A stretch of DNA of 64,000 nt from Xestospongia bergquistia (GCA_963965975.1 OZ014412.1:10273849-10337848), one strand, 5' to 3'; shown: positions 21,670 through 37,200, counted from the first letter of the stretch. The notes: generated by a model not told the origin, from the letters alone. Numbers and translations are program-made.

Positions 21670-24600
21670 CTAGAAATTGAAAAAAGAATATATACCACTG
21701 TTAAAACAATTGCAAAAACTGGTTGTTTTTATAGTCAGGTTGGATGCATCCCATAAAATATAACAAAAGTATTAATATTTGCTGGTTTGATTGCTAATGA
21801 ATATGTGTCTGTAATATGTAGGGAACTCCTGCAGTAAAGCAACCATATATGATAGCCCTTACACACGGGCCCAGCATCAATCTTTTACTTTATTAATTAT
21901 ATATAATGAGATAGACATTAGATAGTATGTTTGTTACAGTTAATACACAACTTTATCAGTATATTTAGAAATAACACGCAGCAAGATGTTTACTACTCTG
22001 CAGCTTCTTGTTTTGTATACGCAACATATATGACTATGGATCAACCAATCTGTTTTTGTAGTGACATATAAACATGTGCAGTTAACACTTACACAATCAT
22101 AGACATATTTTTCAATAGCATTATGATCTTTTGGTTTCTTTGACTTGACATGATGAATAAAGTACATATAGTTGTACATGTTGTGATCATCACGACAATG
22201 ATCTTCAAAGCTCTTAGCAAAAGAGAAAAAATTTGATAATATTGTTACAATTGAAAACAGTATAGATTAAACAGACTTTACAATGTTACTAATCAGTTTA
22301 GATAATATCTAAATAGCAATAAACTCATATTTAAAAATGAGCAATATGTGATTAGATGATGATATATAACAAGAGATTTTAATTCTTGATTAAGGTCAAT
22401 TAGATGTTTAAATTTTTGTGATGTACCTGTTTATAGCATTGTTACTTTATGTTGATGCTAACAGAGATAACACAAATTTACATAGACCTTTAATGTAAAT
22501 TACACTCAAATATTTATTTTAAGATGCATATGATGTGTTATTCATAACTCAACAGATTGCTGTTTAGATTTAAAATTGGTTGGACAATAAACTCTATAAA
22601 ATAGGAACTTGGGACTCACCCTAGTCCTATGTTTTTTTGGAAGCATTGCCAAAACTAAGCACAAAGTATACTTGGATGCTATGGCTTTAAACTACTTTTG
22701 AGCTTTACTATCTGTTTATTTATAAGGACACAAAACTGCTTTACCATATGATTTTGTTGTAATTAAAGGTGGCTGCAAGTAAAATCAAACGTAAAAAAAT
22801 CAAAAATAAAAATCAAAGTAAACGAGTAAAATCAACACTTAGCCACTTACTATGCCACATTTTTCAAATTGATCACTATCAATGCCACAAATAAAACAAA
22901 AATCTTTCTTATCTTTTTCAGCTGCATCCTACACAACAGAGGAATTGTATTAATACATTTAAACACATGGCAGAATTATTGTCTTACTCTTTTGGTTCTA
23001 AGCTCATAAAACCTGTCTATCAAGATGGCTATAATAACCCCTAAACCAATAACAGACACTATGATGAAAAATGTTAAGTCAATAAATGAACGGCCTAAGT
23101 AAACTTCAAAAGATGGGTATTCTTGACCAACTCGATTTGTTGGAATCTATAGGAAAGAAGTCAATAGCTGTTATAGATTATTACAAAACTTACAGTTCTT
23201 AAACTATTTAATAAGCCTTCTCTTATTATAGTAATATAACATTCAAAGAGACTTTGACAGAATAAGTTGTCACCAGGTTCAGGATTAAAGAAGTTGGAAA
23301 AAAAAGCAAATGAGATAGCAGCATAGATCAGTATAATACTCAGAATGAGAAGTATGACTAATACCAACTGGACAACTAAAGTAAAAATGACTTTTATTCA
23401 TTAATACATAGTCAATAAATAACTTACGTTTCGCTTGGACTGCTTTTATAACATGATTAAGAAGTTCACTTTTAATAAAGATATAAGGCAGACAAAAACA
23501 ATAAAAATATCCTGAGAAGAATACACCCAAAAAAGAACATAAAACAAAGGGAAAATGATAAGTTGTATAAATTCCCCAAAAATTGATGTCAAAACATTGG
23601 TTTTTTGGAGGTTTGTTGATCCAATTTAAATTTTTATTGTCCTTGAACTTCTCCAACTGCCTTAACCAAAGTTTCACTTCATACCTGTAATATAGGAGAT
23701 CAAAAATAGTCAAAATAGTCTTTATATGGTACAAAATATATTCTAGTCTCTCTGTAATGATAGTTTTATATGTTAATTATATATATCTTACAATAGATTC
23801 ATAAGTAATGGGATCTTGAGTGTAAAGTTTGGATACTTAAAAAGAAAGTATTTGATGACCATAAAGATACTCAATATCAGATGTAAAATTGCCAGCAGTC
23901 GATATATAACTTGGTAAGGTATATTACTAGTCTCCGGATACAAGACAAAAAAAAGGGACGAGTTACTGCCAATAGTAATTGATCTAAAATGTATTATCAG
24001 TAGTATAATAGTTTAATTAAAACCTACCTGTCTGAAATTCTAACAACACTTAGAACAATTATGTTCAACAAAATTGTCAGAAAGTTTAGAAGTAAACGTA
24101 GTGGACCTCTATCAATTCAAGGATAAAAATAATATGAAATTATTTGGTAAAAAAGACTTACGACAACTTCTCTATTCTTGAGGTACTTTTAATTTCCAGT
24201 TTCTCTTCCTATATAGGTAATTTGAAAAGACTGAGCTAACTAGTACTACTTTTAATCAGAAAAATATATACAAATGCAATTATACATATAAATTAACATA
24301 TAGCAGTATTTCATTATCTCCAGTAGAAAATATGCCATTTTTAACAGAGAGTGCAATACATATAACTGTAAAGTATGGCACAAAATTGTGTTGTAGTAAA
24401 AGATGTATGATTATTAACCAAATAAACAACTTACTCTGTATTTTAAAATTTTATCCACAGAATTAGCCCACTTTAAGAGGTCCTTTGCCTTGTCCTCCAA
24501 TGAGTCACGATTGATATTATTTTGTATTTCTGTTTTCTGACCTTCTGTTAACTTTTCCTAAAATAACAATAAAATGGATAACTATTGTCTAATAGAAATA

Positions 24601-26976
24601 ATTAAAATTTTAGATGCTCTCTAAATGTATATATATCAATGAAATGTTTAACTTACTGAAACATAACGAAAATAAACACTAGTCAATATGGCTTTGTCAT
24701 TGCTTGTATCTTCAATAGAGTCTGTATAGTTCACTTCAATGTGACATGTACTGTCCTTGACATATTTTCCTCGATCACTTGTTTCATCAAAATCAGGCAC
24801 TATTAAAACAAATTTCAAGGTATTATTTTAATATGCTAATTAACATCAGAATAGAATAAGATTGCAATATTAAAAATCACTTTGATCACTAGAAGATGCC
24901 TAAGTTATTAAAACATACTAGAAGTTGTTATTACAAGTTGTGAAACAATGACAAAAGAGATTAAGAAGCCAGCTAGATAGTAGCATGATTGAATAAAAAT
25001 TAAAAGACAAATAAAATTATCCCAACACTAGGCAAAACAAACAGATGTATTATAACAGAAGAGAATTATTAAAGCTAATTCTGTGTGAACATCAACCAAA
25101 TTTACTGAATGGTAAAGCATGTAAATTATTTTCTACTTTAGTAAGTCTATTGCTACTTGCATCTTTCAAAGGCCATAGGCAAATAAATCAAGCCACACAC
25201 AATATTTCACAATGCATAACCACAATTAATTTGCTACAAATGCTAACAATGTTGAAAAAAATTTTTTCGGCCTGAAAACTCAAAACATTCTTTTATGTTG
25301 CAAGCAATAAATTATACTGCATTCTATTAAGGTTTGCATTATGTTAGATTTGTTAATACTGCTTTTTGTTATTACTGTAAATAGGTAATAACATTATTAT
25401 TATTATTAAAAAGATTCCTTTATGTACTAATCCATGGTTGCATTCAATTCATCATACTGCATTTCATTAAGGCTTGCACTATATGTTAAAATTTGTAATT
25501 ATTGATTTTCTAAAGTAAATAAGTAATGTCATTATTACCATATTCACTGAGAGGTTTCCTTAGGTAATCGGCACTTTTTCTGAGGATATGATAAGTTCTA
25601 ATTGTTGCAATATCAATAATATCTTTCTTATCATGGTCAGTTGACTATATTACAAAGATATAAAAAGAATCAAAGAGTTGATAATATATTCAAAACTTGA
25701 TGATCATGTCTACTCAAAAACGTGCACGAATATCACACCTTGTAAAAACCATCCATTTTTGCTAAAATGATTGAGACATCAATATCCTTTGCTACTGCTT
25801 GTCCAGTATGTTGACAAGCAGTTTGATCAGAACTTGTCTCCTCCAACAAGATCTCCAAAAGTTCTAAAGCTTTGCACTGCATACAGCAATGGTCCCATTT
25901 CTATAAATAAATGAAGAGATACTATTCCACAAGGCAGTGCAGTTGATAGTAACTTTTCTATTACATCTTAAAAAACTAATAATATTACTACAGTAAGAAT
26001 TTACGTACCAAAGCTGGATTTGGCTGTTCCAATATCAATATTTGGTTTATAGAGTCGACAACTTGACCATTAATTGCAACATTTTGATTTGAATGATTAC
26101 CACTACACATCTCAATAAGAGCCTATATATTTGGATAATAGATAAAAATTGAATTTAGAATTATTTACCTGAATGGTCCTTTTGATAACTGGTATATTAG
26201 GTTTTTTATTCTCAACAACTGCTTGAAATAGTTCTGATACTTCACCAACAATATCAATCTGTACATGTTATGTATTGGCAATTATTTGGAGGTGAAGGCA
26301 AATACTTACATATCTATGCTCTTGATGTTGTAAAATAACTTGCATGTCTGTGTTCTGACCATCACACATTTTAATAATTAATTCCAAGACAACAGTGACA
26401 TGTTGGACAGGTTTCTTTTCAGTTATTTCCTGTCAATGTACAACGAGATTGTACTATATGACATGTTTATCACTCACTAGTTGACCTGCAGATTCAATAG
26501 AATATATTACCGAGTCACCTGGTTCTTCTTCTTCCTCTTCCTGCTGATCCTCCTGTTAATGAAATAGAATTAAATCAGAGCAAACATATGATTTTATTCA
26601 AATTTACTAACAACTTACTGATTGACTTCTAATATTAACCTAATAAGTTAATATTAGAAGTCAATCAGTAACTTGTTAGTACATACAAAAACATGTCATA
26701 TAATACAATAATATTGTGGGTAATATAATTTCCTTTATAGGTTAAACCTATAAAGGAAATTATATTACACACAATAAATCATACTAGTTTATAAATTATT
26801 GTGCTTACATGTGTTCCAGCAACTTCTTGAACTAAACTAGATAAGATTAAATCAATGGATTGATTATTTAACTACATAAACATATATTACACATACTGAT
26901 TTCACTTTTTCAGACAGTATGGAAATATATATTGATAGTAAATACAATTACTAAATTTTCCAAGACATATACTAAT

Positions 26977-27014
<38 letters not shown>

Positions 27015-28162
27015 GTTGTCACTAAACCAGGAAATAGCAGTAGACAAGAGTTTATAAAGCCTTAGGAAAAAATTTTCATCACTAGCAGCAATTAATTTTG
27101 CAGTTTTTTCTTGATCACATTTGCAGAGGTCAAGTATAACATAAAATGCTAGTACAGCAACATCATCAGAGGGATGAATGAGAAGAGAAGCAGTCTTGAT
27201 AAAGAAATAAAGTTCGGTCTAAACAACTATAATTTTTCCATTTTTCTAAAAGTTCTAATAACTTTCAATCAGGTCTTAGTAAACAATTAGACTATGATAA
27301 AATGTGACTACATATTATTATATGCAAAGTTAATACTATATTTTATGGGTATAATAAGATATGAATCTATTCTGACAAATTTAGAAGTAATAGACCATAG
27401 CATATTTACCTTTTGATATATTTCTTCTAAATCTTCTATCTTCTCTTTTAACCTATAATTATATCAATAATATAGTTAATGAGAGCATACATTATTCTTA
27501 ATGTTCACATTAACTTTTATTGCCTCTCGTGATTCAGAACATAACTACTTCTGTTTTTTTGTGTGTAAGTCTCTACAAGCATGTCATAATCATGTTTACT
27601 TGTGTGCATAGCTAAATTGTCCTTTGGCAAAAATAACCATGTCAGTTAGTAATGACCAAAGCATAGTACTATGACCATTGATTTAATTTACTTGTACTCC
27701 AATGGGCTTGGCTATATCTAGGGTGCTAATTATATTCCAATTACAAATTTGCTAAGGAAAACAGATATTGTTGACATACTTACCTCCTTTCTGAGCATGT
27801 GAATCGACTTAGAACTCCATGAAGTAATTGCAATGTACTACATAGATCAGCATTAAGTTGATTTCTTTTTATACTGTCATATGTGTGATATAACTGACTA
27901 TATAAAACTCTGAAAGAAATATGTGTAGTCAATATCTTTATAAATACATATACATTACAATACTATATTACTTATTTACATCTGGTTATACTAACATTGC
28001 TCTCTTAGTTAAGTACTGTTATTTAGCAGGCAAAGTGGCAGATAGCACAAGTTATTGCTACACATACAAATTTAACTTTTTATTTACCCAAGCATATCAG
28101 ATGCTTTTTTGATATTTCTATTAAAGCAAAAAAAACATAATAACAATGAAATAAAACATAAT

Positions 28163-28231
<69 letters not shown>

Positions 28232-31200
28232 TAGACATAGCATAATATTTTCGAGCATAAAAATTTATTTTCAGATGTTGCACAAAATTATGTAATATTT
28301 TTTGCTCGAAAACTAGAGAGTGATGTGTCATGTAATCTGTCACAAAATAAAAGTAGTAATTATATTGTACAAAGTAGTATTTTAGTGAATTTTGCAACTA
28401 CAATTTAGCTATTAAGGGATATGGTTTGCTATATCATAAGGAACATTACATAACAAATATGCTAAATTATTAACCAAAAATAGGTGTGTACTATGTTCAT
28501 TATGTAGGGTGCCTCTGGAAAAATATCATATGTAGCCAGGGAAAGGCAGTATAGTATAATTTCAATATAAACATTATATACTGTATCACTCCCTTATACA
28601 GAAGACTGAATAATTAAATATAAAGTTCATCACCTCATACTAAGTGGCTATTTATATAGAGATTTTAATATGGATTTGTGTGTTCATCCCTACCATTTTC
28701 GACATTGTTATTCCTACATAATCTTTCAATTTTTTGGAAATGTCTTTTATTACTAGTAATAATAATAATATGATGCCAATTAAAGTAAACAAAAAAAATC
28801 ACTTCACTAACATTCAAATAGACTCAGGTTTACACTTATGTAGGACAGATATTTTACAATAGTTCCAAGTAAAAAGGTGAAGATTAATGTTGAGGCAAAA
28901 TTTGGTTTAAATACATTACTAGTATGCTATTACTTTAATGAAGAAAAATGAATGACACTTTGTGAGCAAAGTTCATTCATAAACATTTTTAAAAACTGTT
29001 GTTAATACCAGATCTATTTACATTGCTACTTTGTGGTTTATATAAGTGTCATCCAATAAACAGGAAATGTTTAAATGAAATGCTTTGATAAAGGAATCAT
29101 GAAATTTTCACCTTGTAATTTTTTGGAATATACAATATACAACATATAATATTGTTACCTTTTAAATTTTGTAGAGTCAACATCAGTAAACAAATCAACC
29201 AAACATTTGAAACTCCTCCCACCAGGTAACAGTTGTGTTGAACATTCTATTAAAAAAGATTATTCATATCTTTTCACATCACTAATGTATCTCTTTTATA
29301 GTATTGTTCTTTCCTTTCAGAGTAATACTGTGCTTAAGGTATCAATTTAACAGCATTTACTTAATGTGTTGTATGCTGCAATATTAGCTACAAATAGGTA
29401 TGCAAGACTATGTTAATCAGAGTTACAATTAATAGACACATTATAGTAGTCACTCTGTCACTACAATGTCAGGTCATCATGTGCTAAAGTAGTTCTGATC
29501 CATCTCAAGTAGTTTATACCATGAAATGAAGTACTAACAAAGTCTTCCTTTGCTATATTAGATCACAGACTTACTTAGTCATCTTATAATTCTTTTGATG
29601 ATGACAATTTAAATTAGAAAACATTACAACTTTGGACAGTAAAGAACTAAATTAAGTGTAAGAAGACAAGGCAATGAAGTTAACTAAAGATGCTTGGAAG
29701 CTCAATTAGTCAAACTCATTATTGTAGCACTTGCAGTAAATCTCAATAAAAATTCATTGGTTGCTATGAGAATAGCTAATTAATGTATACATATTAAATT
29801 TATTTGGAGACTTTAATTGTGGCATACAACCATAGAGCAACAAGTAAGTGGGCATAACCATGTAGATATACATACCATGTGGCTTAAAACAATTATAGAA
29901 ATGCCTGGCAGTAAAAATTACTTTTCAACACTCTACGGTCACATACAGCACATATAATACAAACTCTAATTAATATGAGCTTTCATATTCTAAATATCAA
30001 AGTAAATCATACTATGATATGGAGCATGGAGCATGCAGTTCAATAATATACATACATACATGTATGCATGCGTGTTATCACATGTGTAAATATATAACCT
30101 GAGTTTTCATCACTATCCTGTGTCTCCTGTTCATGAACTTCATAGGCTTCCTGATAGTTTAGAATAAACTGCTGAAAGAGCTCATTCAATTGTTTCTCAA
30201 TTATTTCAATTTCAAGTTTTGGACAGTCAGATTGTCTTTGTCCAATGTTACTAGCAGCATTCTGTGTGCAATAAAATATTGGTACTAAATCAATGAAGTA
30301 CATCATGTACTGCACTACAAATAAAGTATTTAAACTAAAATTACATGGATCATACTCAAGGCTATTTACTAACTGAGTCCTGCAATGTACATTAGACAAC
30401 TTGTTCACAATGAATATCCTTTCAACTGAGTTATTTTGAGTGATCTTTACAATTACAGTCATAAATCAATTTAAACAAAAAAATTAATGACTTCAACATA
30501 ATTATTGGTTATATATAAAATCATGTTTGTGCACTGCAATAATGTTAACAAAGAAAGAAACAAGATGTTTTAAGCAAGACTACTAGCACATCACTGACCA
30601 CTTCATAGTAGTACATTTCATGCATTTTATTACCTTATGCTTAAACTCATTTGGAAATAGCTTAGATATGCTATTAAAACAAGAATCCCAAAAGAGTACA
30701 TGAGCTTCACAGGTCAGAAATATTGGAGCAAGGTCCTCATCAACTAACTTCTATTGATAACAACAAAATCAAAACAATAGGTGAATTAATAAAATTACTC
30801 AGATCAAATTCAAGGCCATTTACTAACAATAAGTCACATAATGTATACTAGACAACTTGTTCACAATGAATGTACTTTTAACTGATTAATTTTGAGTGAT
30901 CTTATACAATTACAATTATAAACATAATTTGAATTGCAACCATATTTGCACATTATACTGCTTAGATAACACCCTTGAACATGCATGACTAAAGATAATT
31001 GTGTGTGCCAGACAAAGGCATCTAAATTTTTAAAGCTAATTTGTAATTAACAAAGCTAATAAACAACAATAAGTCATTTATTTACCAGTACTACATCATT
31101 AAGTTATTTCCAACTTCAAAGACTGAAGAGTTGGCAAAAGCTATAGATTGGCTCAAAGGTTCTTCTAAACTAACAAAGCTCAGAAGCTTTGATCAGACAT

Positions 31201-34200
31201 GCTCAATTCAAATCACATGTGATAAAAGAAATGACATATTGTTATGTGCTTTGGCAGTTATTACTCACTTTCAAAAGTCACACACAACAATAAAATACCC
31301 GTATAGTTAACACATGGTCCAAAACAATTTTAGAGCTCCCTAGTACACTGAATGTGCCAGGCCAAAAAATCTAATTTTTAAAAGCTAACTTATAATTAAC
31401 AAAGGTAATAAATAGACAATAATAAGTCATTGACTTACCAGTACTGAATTGCCAAATTGTTTTAGGTTTTCTTGTTGCCACTCATCAAGTTCATGTGAAC
31501 TTAGCTCATTACAAAATGAAGTAACTAATGGAATCACTCCATCAACAAGATAAAAAAGACCAAAACTGATCTCTTCAGTACTTGAGTCATCAAGTTTCCA
31601 GACTTTTGTCCAACTCTGACAAAATGGCAGTAAAACTCATATTAAATAATGCGGGGCAAAATTATTTAACTTACAATATGTTCAGAGAACAATCTCTTAA
31701 AGAGAAACATAAACTTCTCATCATCAAATGTATCAATATGACGATTAACAAAGGAAGTACAGTCATCAATATGTTTCCAGAAATCACTATTCCTATCACA
31801 ATCAATATAAAAGTTATAGCAATTCCTATAGTTAATAGAGTCTTACTTAAGCTCATGCATTGATGAATGAGAATACTTCTCACTATGGATGCAAGCCTCA
31901 TTAAGAAGGCGAGCAAAAGGTACTTTACGTTCCCTTGGTACATTGTTAATAACAAGAATTCTATAAAAGAGTTAATAATTACTAAACTTTGATATTATAC
32001 AATGTATTTGATTACTGCAGAATTCATTGAAAAGTCAAAAAATAAGTTGTCTTCTGTGACCTAGCACACTGTGTATACCAGGCAGTTCTAGATTGTCTTA
32101 CAGCTGTGTATAACTATCTATTTATATATGTCCACTTCTTTCTTTAATTTTATTGCTGTATGCAACAAAGAAATAAGGTTACATATTCAAAAGATTTTTT
32201 TAATGGTGCAGTTGTTGTTATATAAGGATGTAACAAAACTGGAAAGCTGAGATAGTTATAGTATGCTCAAAGACATTTCCAAACATTCATCAGTCATGCT
32301 CAGTAGAAATAGATGACTGCAGAAGCTTAAAGAGAGTAAGCAGTTGGGATCTGAATAAGCATTGACAATTGAAATTTGATACCTGGCCCAAGTTGGGGTA
32401 TGGGAATAGCAGTTCTTTATGTAAGTTAATTTCATTTGTCAGCTTCAAATGTCACATACAACATTAATGAAAAGATATAACTGAAGTATACATACACACA
32501 TGTATGGCACACTGTCAGAAAAAAGTGCATACTAACCTCACTAGTTCTTTTATTGTGAAGATCTTATGACACAGAGTCTCAGCAAATTTTCCCCTACCCT
32601 CAGCAGATGTAGCTAATAAACTAGATACATTCAACAGTGTCAATAACGTAACATTATCATTAGGGGTCTATATGAAATAATAGATAATTTCTGTATAAGA
32701 GTATACACATACTACTTACATCTTTTGATAGTACAGCAAGTCGTTCATTAGCCTTATCTTCTAACATAAGACTAAAAAAATTGTCTTTGTACTGAAAACT
32801 TTCATTCAACATTCTGGCTATATTTTCTTGAGAATTCATCAGAAGAGGACCAGATTTGCTTTTGGAGGGCTACAGAAATATGAATACAGGTGTTTATTAG
32901 AGAAGATTATATAAATAATCTACCTTCATCACAACTTTGAGAGTAGTAAAAAAGTCTAGATACTCTTTAGTTTCATTTGAAGTACCAGTACAAGCCAGTA
33001 TATATAGCTGTCTAATATCTCCTTCAGAAAAGTCACGACATAATTCAAAATTGTCTGTAATAATCTATGAAGTAAAAACAATGAAGCAATGATAGATAAG
33101 CAAACAGTTACCTCTGTCAACAGATATGCAACAGAAGATATGACAATCTTGACATCATAAAAGTCAGTAAAATGCAAAAATATTTTTTGCTGCACCTTGA
33201 ATGTAAATTAATTAATTTTACAGTAATACATCTTATTAATTCTACCAATTTATTTCCTCTGCAGATTTTTTGGAGGACATCACAAACATCTACTAATAAA
33301 TCCTTGATTTTATCTTTTTCAGAACCATTTTCATAGTCTTTTGAAAAATGTTTGAACACAAAAATCAGAAGAGCTGAATAAACACCTTATGGAAAAGTAA
33401 AGTGATAAAAATGGATAACAACAAATATTGTGGAGAGACTAAAGACAATGTCTACAATGATAAACAGTCATGTTAAGTTATATTTACCAGTAGTATAAAC
33501 AATATTTTGATAGTTTGGCCTTGGACAAACCTCATTATTAACAAAAAGTAAAGTGTTTTTCAGTTCCTTTATAAACATTGGCAAATCACCTACAGTGAAG
33601 AACAAAAGAATTGACAATTCTTATCTAAGCATATATAATTTTTTTCAATGTTGTAATCTAAACTGCACTAATGCATACTTAATATTCATCAAAACAGAAT
33701 CGTCATTAAATATTACCACTGGGATGGGTAGCATCTACTAGTGTTTTCAATTCTGATTCCTTTCTGAGATGACCTTCCCTCATTGACTGGTCGTATATGC
33801 TACAGTATTGAGTTGGATCCCTTTGATCAACAGCAGTGTGAATATAAGAGCACTTGGCATCTTCAAAAAGTTTATGTTCTTTCTACATGCAATGAAAGAA
33901 AATTGTGTCATTATAAAGTAATATAAAAATATTTTTTTTAAAATAAAGGATAGTATGCCAAAAATGAAAGAGACAAGGTAAGGGTGAAAACATAAATCTA
34001 TATAAAATCTTTATAGCGAACAAGTATCATCCCACAAGCTTTAATTCATAACTATATGCCAACATACACCAATCAATCCAATTTTGTTCTGAAAGTATGT
34101 TGACATGATTAAGTTGATCATAAATAAAAAGAAAGAACAAATAAAAGCAGCAGATGAGAAAAAAAGGGAAACACAAAGAGAGCACTGCAAAGAAATTTAA

Positions 34201-37200
34201 AAAAGATAAGAGTAGTAAAGATCAAAACGAGACAAAGATGGAATCAAAGGGTGCATAGTTTACTACTGATTATATTTTTTGCAGAAATTGAGTACTAATA
34301 GATAATAAGGGAGACAGAGGCAAAGAGAAATTTTATCAATGCATATAAATTGTTATTTTAAAATTAGCAAAATATATATTACAGTGTCATATTTTTGACA
34401 CTGTAATATATAGCCCTCTTCCTTTAACTTTACTTCAGTAAGAATTTTAAGGTCCGAGACTTGATTATTTCAAACAAAAGTGATAAGGGCATGTGAATAA
34501 TTGATTAATGAATGAATAATAACTGCTAATAATTATTTTATAATGCATGATGAAAAATAACTGACAATGGCATCATAGTAGAAGGTAGCTGTTTTTTGCA
34601 GAACATGTTAAATTTATCAAAAAGGTGTACTCCCAAATACCTACCCTGGTTAAATTGCTGCATCTTAATAGCAAAATCATGTCGGCATAGATGAAATAAA
34701 ACTCACTCTTATGACTGCAGAATCTGAATAAGAAAGAACGATTTGGCAGCCAGTTGGGTTATACCCAGTGGTTTTCTACTTTAGCAAAACTTTGGCTTAA
34801 CTAGAAGCCTCAGCAACTGTGAAAACTCTCAAAAGCAAAATAAAGTGAAGAAAGTATTTATAAAAACATATTTTTTGTTATAACAGAGATTTAAACTTTT
34901 GATGTTCAATAGATAATATGTGGCAGCCACTTTTACCCTGCCCATTTCTGCATATTACACTTAATAATATACACATTATTACTACATGTGGCATATTGTA
35001 TAATTATACCTTATAAATTGCATATAACAAATTTGCACTGTGTATTCTCAGTTCATCATCTTCATAACTCATCAAATCTTGTAATATTACAACAAGACCA
35101 CCAGGATCATCAACATTAAAGCATTTGTAATCACCTCTTGTTTCAAAAAATCCTGCCAATGCTTGACATTGCCTGATAAGGACACTAAATACAAAACAAA
35201 TATAGGTATAAAAATGTTGTAAACAGCTGGATAGGCAGTAGAATGAGAAATTGGTGCCTATTTAGACTAAAATGGAAGACAGAAGTTTACTAATAAAATC
35301 TAGAGATGCCAGCAAAAAGACAGCAAACTTAACATAGTGCAGTCTAACAGTGAAAGTGTGTAAAAATGAAATTTTTTTATAAGAATGGGATGATGTTATT
35401 ATTAGAGTATTGTTCTTACTCATCCTCCAGACTTGCAGCATTAAATGACTCCTTCAACAAAGGATCAAGTCCAGGATTAGTACTGTCTTTACGACATTTG
35501 AACTCAATCAATAGTTTCTACATTATTTCAAAGAAAATGTAAGTAATGACTCATAGTTTTATAAAAAATACACTTACTGCACAAGCCATGTATGAAAGTT
35601 GTTTGAAAAAAACATGTAACAATTTTACAGCTCTACAAAACAAGACAATGAGATATAGTAATTGCACATACAGTATATTGGACTAGTAATGCAGAAGTGT
35701 AATGATGTTTGCCTTACATTCTTTTGACTTTAAAAATGTGTTCATTGTTATCCTTTGCATATCGCTGGTTATCTACAATGATAATAATTAATATAATATA
35801 GTCAAGTGGTTACATAAGTAGTATTTGATGTGTACTAGTGGGTATGGCAGATATATATCATTATAATATTATTGTAAAGGTCTTTGAAAGAGAAGCTACT
35901 AAATATATACATTGTATAGTGTACCTAATGGCTCCAATTCACTATTTTTGCAACAATATAACTTACTGTTTGGATAATTATCTGTCCTCGGGTCCAATAT
36001 CCTAACAAGACTAGAAAAATCAAATTCTATTTCACTGGAATCCCAAAAATAGGCATAAGCAGCAAGACGTTCCATGACTTCTAGCATTTGAGCTAAAAGT
36101 TCATTATTGGCTGAAAGTGTTTCATTAGGTCCTAGCACCTTAGATTAAAAAGAGAAAACATGGTTGCAATAAACTACTTGAGGTAACAATTTAGATTTAT
36201 TAGCAAATGGATAGCACATTGCAAAATAAACAAGATTATAATATTACATAAACCATTTTAAGATTGCTTTGATGGAGATGCTATTATAGTAAAGAAGTAA
36301 GGTATAGTAAAGTCTCGCTAATGTCGAATACTAGAAGATTTATGGAAACTTTGGTGCTGATAAGAACATAATTTAATTAGTTTGACCGAATCAACAAAGC
36401 ACTTAAGGTGAAAGCAAGTTAATTAATTGGTTGTGATATGTATTAGCAGTCAATAGGTCAATAGTAATACTATATATACACATCTATATCCTATATCCTA
36501 TATACTTACCAATGCAAATAAAACTATGTATATATATCCAAGCTATGGAAGTGCTATTAATAATACCTGTTTGTTCTTCACTTTTTTTCCAATGTGAGAA
36601 ATCAACGCACGGATGTTAGTAGCATCTTCCAAAGTATCTACACTATATCTACTAACATTACTGGCTTTTAATGGATCACGGTATACAAGGTTTTCCCATA
36701 ACTACAATAAAAATACTATTGTTTTGCAATTAGTTATACATTATACAAATGTACATCTTAATTTAATCACTATCACTTTATATGACCACAAATGAAATTA
36801 AATTCTCTTCTAAGAATGATGCACCTCATTTTGTTTTGAGACCTTCCATAATTAACACCTCTTAAAAATACCATACCATTTTCACATATTTAATTTAATA
36901 TAGATATAATGCAATGTCATTATAATGTCATTATAATGTTTCTTAAAATAATTAAACCAATCCAAAATTTAATGAATATCTCAAAGCTTAACTCTTCTGT
37001 CCTAAAAATAATCTCAATAATCATGTATATATAACAGTATTAAATACAGTTACTTACATAACAATGCCATAAGTGATCAATATCTCTTCCATTTTTATCA
37101 ATACTGGGCTCAATATAAAGTGACTCAACAAGCTCCAAATAAGCTGATTTTATTTCTAATGGAATGTTCTTGTCTCTGAGAACAATTAAAGCTTCATCAA

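Larger units (their letters stand above)
24480..35000 (-). other. Gene 2: central solenoid and RIH-associated exons
   Basis: Helical exons run from 35 to 26.8 kb (for example KIKDLLVDVCDVLQKICRGN, EKTAKLIAASDENFFLRLYK, LLSTAISWFSDN). They end in an acidic linker (EDQQEEEEEEPGDSVIY at 26.53-26.55 kb). VVLELIIKMCDGQNTDMQVI and GNHSNQNVAINGQVVDSINQ then match the RIH-associated domain of IP3 receptors (L-C-x-x-x-N-x-D-x-Q, and the N-Q-x-x-I...I block). AILTSVYFRYV and KAKDLLKWANSVDKILKYR lead into the membrane region. Gene 3 has the same exons at 62.8-60.3 kb. Confidence 0.75.

Noticed and set aside
21940-22179. Open frame continuing after YVYDC
   Set aside because: It is read-through of the intron. 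A GTAAGT donor follows YVYDC and joining to the exon at 21669 gives the frame shared with gene 3.
22610-22760. Possible cassette exon in the long intron between the two zinc-finger exons (conserved AACATAGGACT then GGTGAGTC, also at 58.54-58.58 kb)
   Set aside because: The donor-like site is shared, but the frames are not conserved and the zinc finger has exact family spacing without it.
23376-23427. Open frame joining the S4-S5 exon to downstream sequence in gene 2
   Set aside because: The 52-nt segment has GT-AG ends and breaks the frame, so it is an intron.
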